NCBI RefSeq assembly: GCF_030382115.1
Contig: NZ_JAUDRJ010000003.1
Location: 1,588,191 to 1,606,314 of the forward strand
Source: Nostoc sp. GT001
Lineage (GTDB): Bacteria > Cyanobacteriota > Cyanobacteriia > Cyanobacteriales > Nostocaceae
Length of the DNA: 18,124 nucleotides
Direction: 5' to 3'
Shown piece after piece: positions 15,108 through 18,124 of the stretch. The notes below the pieces were generated by a model that made no database searches, was not told the origin of the DNA, and was given only the letters and a program-made list of their open reading frames with translations. A program made the position numbers and the translations under genes. Position 1 is the stretch's first letter. Each line of letters begins with the position of its first letter.

Positions 15108-15320
15108 TGAAGAAGAATTCAGAAGTCAGAATTCAGGAGCGGAGCTGGAGACGCTCCGCCTCCGGTCAGAATGAGCAGTGGGGGATTCAGACCCACCACT
15201 GTCTTGTTGACCACTAAACCAAAGATTTAGTGGGGTCTTAAACCCCTGGATTCATTCACCAGTCGCACAAAAAACATTGCTGAATTCTGGCTCCTGACTT
15301 CTGAATTCTGTTTCGATAAA
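15108..15320. mobile_element. Inverted-repeat element, copy A (upstream of the two-component genes)
   Basis: The left arm begins TGAAGAAGAATTCAGAAGTC (15108-15127) and the right arm ends at 15320; the arms are partly inverted repeats of each other. The last 37 bases (15284-15320) match copy B (17684-17720) with one mismatch, and AGTCGCACA precedes the right arm in both. The interior differs from copy B and holds hairpins: GCGGAGC/GCTCCGC near 15139-15160, and GACCACTAAA with TTTAGTGGGGTC near 15210-15238. There is no coding capacity, so it is a MITE-like or STRR-bounded composite repeat. Confidence 0.65.
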
Positions 15321-15373
15321 ATCAAACTAGGCTAAAACCAAATTCCCCATTCCCAACTAGCTGCAATTGAACA

Positions 15374-16051
15374 ATGCGGATTTTGCTAGTAGAAGACGAT
15401 CTAGAGCAAATAGAACCGCTCCATGACGCCTTGGCTCGTTCAGGGCATATTGTGGATGCCGTCGAAGATGGGGCAACAGCCCAATGGTTGATGGGTGAAA
15501 AAGATTACGATCTGCTGATTTTTGACTGGATGTTGCCTGATGAAGATGGTATCTTCCTATGCAAACAGTATCGTCAAGCAGGAAAAGCGGCTCCTATCTT
15601 GATGTTGACGGCAAAAGATACCACTGTCGATAAAGTGATGGGGCTAGATGCCGGAGCCGATGATTACCTTGTCAAACCTGTAGATATTGAAGAATTACTG
15701 GCACGGGTGCGGGCATTACGACGGCGATCGCCCCTGTGGTGTGGTGATGCTTTGCAAGTCAACGGGCTATCCCTCCATCTCGACACCATGCGCCTGGAAT
15801 GGGGAAGCAGTAGCTTGAAATTGAAAAGCCGCGATTTTCAATTACTAGAGTACATGATGCGCCATCCTCGCCAAATTCTCACCCACGATCAAATCGAACA
15901 GGCACTCTGGGAATGGGGACAAGAACCTGAGAGTAATGCCGTAGTTGCTCGTATTAAACGCTTGCGTCAACGACTGCGCGAGATTGGTGTAGAAACTTGG
16001 ATTGAAACCGTTTATGGCACTGGCTATCGTTTAGAACCTCCTGCGGGGTAA
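15374..16051 (+). CDS. OmpR/PhoB-family response regulator
   Basis: A 225-aa two-component transcription factor. The receiver domain (1-115) has MRILLVEDDL (Asp8, Asp9), LLIFDWMLPDEDG (phosphoacceptor Asp51), LMLTAKD (Thr79) and DDYLVKPVD (Lys101), all intact. The winged-helix DNA-binding domain (about 126-222) has LKLKSRDFQLLEYMMRHP and the wing VVARIKRLRQRLREIG...TVYGTGYRLEP. It is followed after 3 bases by its sensor kinase gene, an obvious operon. The type resembles cyanobacterial regulators annotated as RppA, but I cannot confirm orthology. ATG 15374 matches the family start; no strong ribosome-binding site is visible. It could bind the 11-bp-period direct repeat at 17724-17741, in front of the OB-fold gene. 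Confidence 0.92.
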   Translation: MRILLVEDDLEQIEPLHDALARSGHIVDAVEDGATAQWLMGEKDYDLLIFDWMLPDEDGIFLCKQYRQAGKAAPILMLTAKDTTVDKVMGLDAGADDYLVKPVDIEELLARVRALRRRSPLWCGDALQVNGLSLHLDTMRLEWGSSSLKLKSRDFQLLEYMMRHPRQILTHDQIEQALWEWGQEPESNAVVARIKRLRQRLREIGVETWIETVYGTGYRLEPPAG

Positions 16052-16054
16052 TCT

Positions 16055-17508
16055 ATGGCTTATCGGGTTCAACGGCTCTATCAACGCTGGCAAACTCTGC
16101 CGATTCGAGTACGGGGAACAGCGATCGTTGCCATTCCCATAACCTGCTTGTTTATGGCTTTATCAGCCTTTGCTTGGCTAAAAGCCAGTCTGGTAGAAGA
16201 TGAAACCTGGGTGCAGCATACTCAAACGGTACGCCTAGAAACAAAACAGCTTCTCAACGCCTTGATTGATGCTGAAACTGGAGTTCGAGGTTATGGGCTA
16301 ACTCAACGGGAGGAATTTTTAGCTCCTTATAAGCAAGCTCAGACAATTATTCCCCCATCCTTGAATCGATTAGAAAAACTGGTACAAGACAATGCCCAAC
16401 AAACCCAGCAAATGCAGAAAATTCGCACACTGGTTGATGATAATTTAGAAATTTTTCAGCAGAAATTAACCTTACAGCGAGAACTGAAACGAATTCGTGG
16501 ACAAACTGATATCTTGGTTCCCGTAGCGTCCCTTCATGAATGGTTGGAAGAAGGGAAATTAACGATGGATCAGGCGCGTCAACAAATAGATCGCTTCGCT
16601 CAAACCGAGGAAGAATTATTAGTACAACGCATACAACATCAAGATTTTTATCGGCAAATTACCTGGATTGTATTGTGTATTTCTGTTGTATTCGGGACGA
16701 TCGCAGCTTTGTTTGCAGTTCATCTTTTCTATCAACTGGAGCGAGAATTAGCCAACCGAGAAATCAATCTGCGAGAAACCAATCAGCGTTTAGAAATAGT
16801 CTGCGATCAACTCCAGCGATTTACTGCCAATGCTTCTCATGAACTCCGGACCCCTTAGCAGCAATCATGAGCAATGCCCAAGTTGGGCTAATGGATTTAG
16901 ATGAGCTAGACGACTCACCAATGAAACTGCGAAAGCGCATTGAGAAGATTATCAGCCTTACCAAACAGATGAGTACGTTGGTGGGTGATTTGTTATTCCT
17001 GGCGCGACACGAAGGATTATTGGCTCCTGACTCGATGGAATCGGTGAATCTAACAGAGCTTTTAGGGAGTATGTCTACTGAATGGTTGTCACAGGCAAAA
17101 ATTCATTCTTTAGAACTTACCAGTCAGTTACCCGATACGGCTGTTGTAGTTCAGGGTGATGCAAACTTGTTACAACAAGCGATCGCTAATCTCCTTAGCA
17201 ACGCCTGTCGCTATACAACCGCTGGTGGAACCATTGAACTGAGCCTGATTAGACAGCCAGAACAAGCCTTAATTCAAGTAAAAGATACTGGGATTGGCAT
17301 TCCCAGCCATGCGTTACCTCATGTATTTGAAAGATTCTACCGAGCCGATCCCAAACGTTCTAGAACATCTGGTGGATTTGGACTAGGATTAGCGATCGCC
17401 CAGCAAATTGTTCAGGTTCACGGGGGACAAATCAGTGTCACCAGTACTCTTGATCAAGGCTCAACCTTTCAAATTACCCTGCCACTTTTGACGCACAAAT
17501 CCAATTGA
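16055..17508 (+). pseudogene. CHASE3 sensor histidine kinase, broken by a 1-base frameshift in the H-box
   Basis: Read through one missing base, this is a kinase of about 484 aa and the partner of the preceding regulator. The first frame (16055-16858, 267 aa) has a membrane segment at about 20-44, a periplasmic CHASE3 domain (about 50-200; NALIDAETGVRGYGLT, EEFLAPYKQA), a second membrane segment at about 202-224, a coiled coil, and the start of His[12 protein letters not shown] with His262. It then hits TAG at 16856. The second frame (16867-17508) continues exactly where the H-box should, with MSNAQVGL. One extra T after ACCCC (16850-16855 region) would restore [15 protein letters not shown]. 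The ATG at 16055 is preceded by GGGG seven bases upstream. The stop TGA (17506-17508) is also the first three bases of repeat copy B. It may be a true pseudogene or a sequence error. Confidence 0.8.
16867..17508 (+). CDS. C-terminal fragment of the histidine kinase (HisKA remainder and HATPase_c)
   Basis: If the frameshift is real, this 213-aa frame (ATG 16867) could be translated alone only by reinitiation, as no ribosome-binding site is evident. It carries the second helix of the dimerisation domain ([20 protein letters not shown]) and a complete ATP-binding domain: N-box [10 protein letters not shown] (about 109-118), G1 DTGIGI (about 140-145), F-box VFERFYR and G2 [10 protein letters not shown] (about 168-177). 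It lacks the phosphorylatable histidine, so it could at most phosphorylate the upstream fragment in trans. I treat it as part of the broken kinase gene. Confidence 0.6.
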   Translation: MSNAQVGLMDLDELDDSPMKLRKRIEKIISLTKQMSTLVGDLLFLARHEGLLAPDSMESVNLTELLGSMSTEWLSQAKIHSLELTSQLPDTAVVVQGDANLLQQAIANLLSNACRYTTAGGTIELSLIRQPEQALIQVKDTGIGIPSHALPHVFERFYRADPKRSRTSGGFGLGLAIAQQIVQVHGGQISVTSTLDQGSTFQITLPLLTHKSN

Positions 17509-17720
17509 AGAAGAATTCAGGAGTCAGAATCAAAACGTTCTCTACGTTCGCGCAGCGTGTCGAAGACAGACGCTAAAAGCGTAGCCTTGCTTCTCAGTAA
17601 AAGTACGCAGACTCGCTTGCCGCCGTCGCTATCTACTAGTCGCACAGAATTAATTCTGTTAGCGGTAGCGGGGCGTTTAGCCCATTCTGGCTCCTGACTC
17701 CTGAATTCTGTTTCGATAAA
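17506..17720. mobile_element. Inverted-repeat element, copy B (downstream of the kinase)
   Basis: AGAATTCAGGAGTCAG (17511-17526) in the left arm is the perfect reverse complement of CTGACTCCTGAATTCT (17694-17709) in the right arm. Left and right ends match copy A at 15108-15320. The interior holds a different dispersed-repeat filler (17530-17635, words such as CTCTACGTTCGCGCAGCG). The first bases overlap the kinase stop codon. It has no coding capacity. Confidence 0.65.
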
Positions 17721-17723
17721 TTC

Positions 17724-17741
17724 TGGTCATTTTGTGGTCAT
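17724..17741 (+). promoter_or_regulatory. TGGTCAT direct repeat, candidate response-regulator site
   Basis: TGGTCAT at 17724-17730 and again at 17735-17741 have an 11-bp period, one helical turn, as in OmpR/PhoB-type sites. The repeat lies 48 bases upstream of the ATG of the secreted OB-fold gene and 3 bases past repeat copy B. TGGTCAT also occurs as a repeat word inside cobD (about 3108-3120), so it may be a repeat remnant instead. Confidence 0.35.
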
Positions 17742-17789
17742 ACTTCCTGTTTACATTTTATGCAGTGAAGTTCAAACCAATAAATTCTT

Positions 17790-18124
17790 ATGAAATCCAC
17801 TGTTGCTATGACCTTTACATCTGCACTGTTAGCGGTAGTTATTCCCACCGCTCAAGCACAGATCCCAATCCGTGATTTGCAGCGCGATCCAGGAGTCAGC
17901 GTTTCTGGTGAAATTCGCAGTGTTGTTGGCAATGAATTTATCTTAGAGGATGGCACTGGACAGATTATTGTCGATGCCGGGCCACGTTGGCATCATCAGC
18001 TAAATTTGCGCCAGGGTGAAAAAGTGACTGTCGTAGGAGAATACGACGACTATGATTTTGATGCCTTTAGCATCACTCGCAGTAACGGAGAAGTGATTCG
18101 CATTCGCAATGCGGGAGGCCCACC
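17790..18124 (+). CDS. Secreted OB-fold protein, YgiW/YdeI-like (partial, runs off the window)
   Basis: The frame opens at ATG 17790 and is still open at the window edge, giving 111 visible residues. The signal peptide MKSTVAMTFTSALLAVVIPTAQA is followed by cleavage near AQA-QIP. The mature part reads as a bacterial OB-fold (BOF) domain: VSVSGEIRSVVGNEFILEDG, GQIIVDAGPRW, LRQGEKVTVVGEYDDYDFDA and FSITRSNGEVIRI, the pattern of the YgiW/YdeI stress-tolerance family. It should act in the periplasm and may bind small ligands or cations. It lies downstream of the OmpR-type regulator and kinase, in the same direction, about 280 bases after the kinase stop. In enterobacteria ygiW sits next to qseBC, so the association with a two-component pair is notable. 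The 3' end is not in the window. Confidence 0.8.
   Translation, partial: MKSTVAMTFTSALLAVVIPTAQAQIPIRDLQRDPGVSVSGEIRSVVGNEFILEDGTGQIIVDAGPRWHHQLNLRQGEKVTVVGEYDDYDFDAFSITRSNGEVIRIRNAGGP

Noticed and set aside
16850..16860. Programmed -1 ribosomal frameshift in the kinase
   Set aside because: The in-phase codons CGG ACC CCT TAG do not form a slippery heptamer and no clear stimulatory stem follows; mutation or sequence error is simpler.

Overview
The window looks like chromosomal DNA of a filamentous heterocyst-type cyanobacterium (Nostoc/Anabaena group). The evidence is frequent HIP1 octamers (GCGATCGC), heptanucleotide tandem repeats (STRR-type: TTAGGAG, TGAGGAG, TTGTCCC, ATGACAA), dispersed palindromic repeats, and lineage-typical genes: a CRR6 maturation factor for the photosynthetic NDH-1 complex, a FurC/PerR-type regulator, a DUF3685 response regulator, a phytol-kinase-like enzyme and a NACHT protein with pentapeptide repeats. 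No rRNA, tRNA, CRISPR array, transposase or phage gene was seen.

Layout. 1-322: a MITE-like repeat. 323-1596: two tandem Uma2-family nuclease-like genes. 1597-2361: non-coding, ending in a perfect 17-bp hairpin just before the HU gene. 2362-5376: HU (hanA-like), a CobD-type aminotransferase and an FAD oxidoreductase that lacks the disulfide active site, with a large block of opposed heptamer repeats between the last two. 5377-7654: a small MITE, two related secreted proteins on the minus strand (the 5'-proximal part of one appears frameshifted), and a long non-coding stretch with nested palindromes and a probable terminator. 7655-10200 (minus): a phytol-kinase-like membrane enzyme and a pseudo-receiver/DUF3685 regulator, probably one transcription unit. 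10344-13340: a 998-aa NACHT NTPase with a pentapeptide-repeat C-terminus, divergent from that regulator. 13503-13949 (minus): furC-like. 14597-15082: crr6. 15374-17508: an OmpR-type response regulator and a CHASE3 sensor kinase whose frame breaks inside the H-box. 17790 to the edge: a secreted OB-fold (YgiW/YdeI-like) protein cut by the window end.

Working together. The best functional grouping is the two-component pair plus the downstream OB-fold gene. A direct repeat TGGTCAT with 11-bp period lies in front of the OB-fold gene and is a candidate site for the OmpR-type regulator. Two related inverted-repeat elements bracket the kinase pair. The NACHT protein is the best candidate for an NLR-like sensing or defence role, but nothing in the window proves it.

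A recurring theme is mobile or tandem short repeats entering genes. A dispersed repeat expands CobD in frame, a heptamer array forms the linker of the DUF3685 regulator, a heptamer array supplies the start codon of the phytol-kinase-like gene, and repeats overlap the stop codons of cobD and the kinase.
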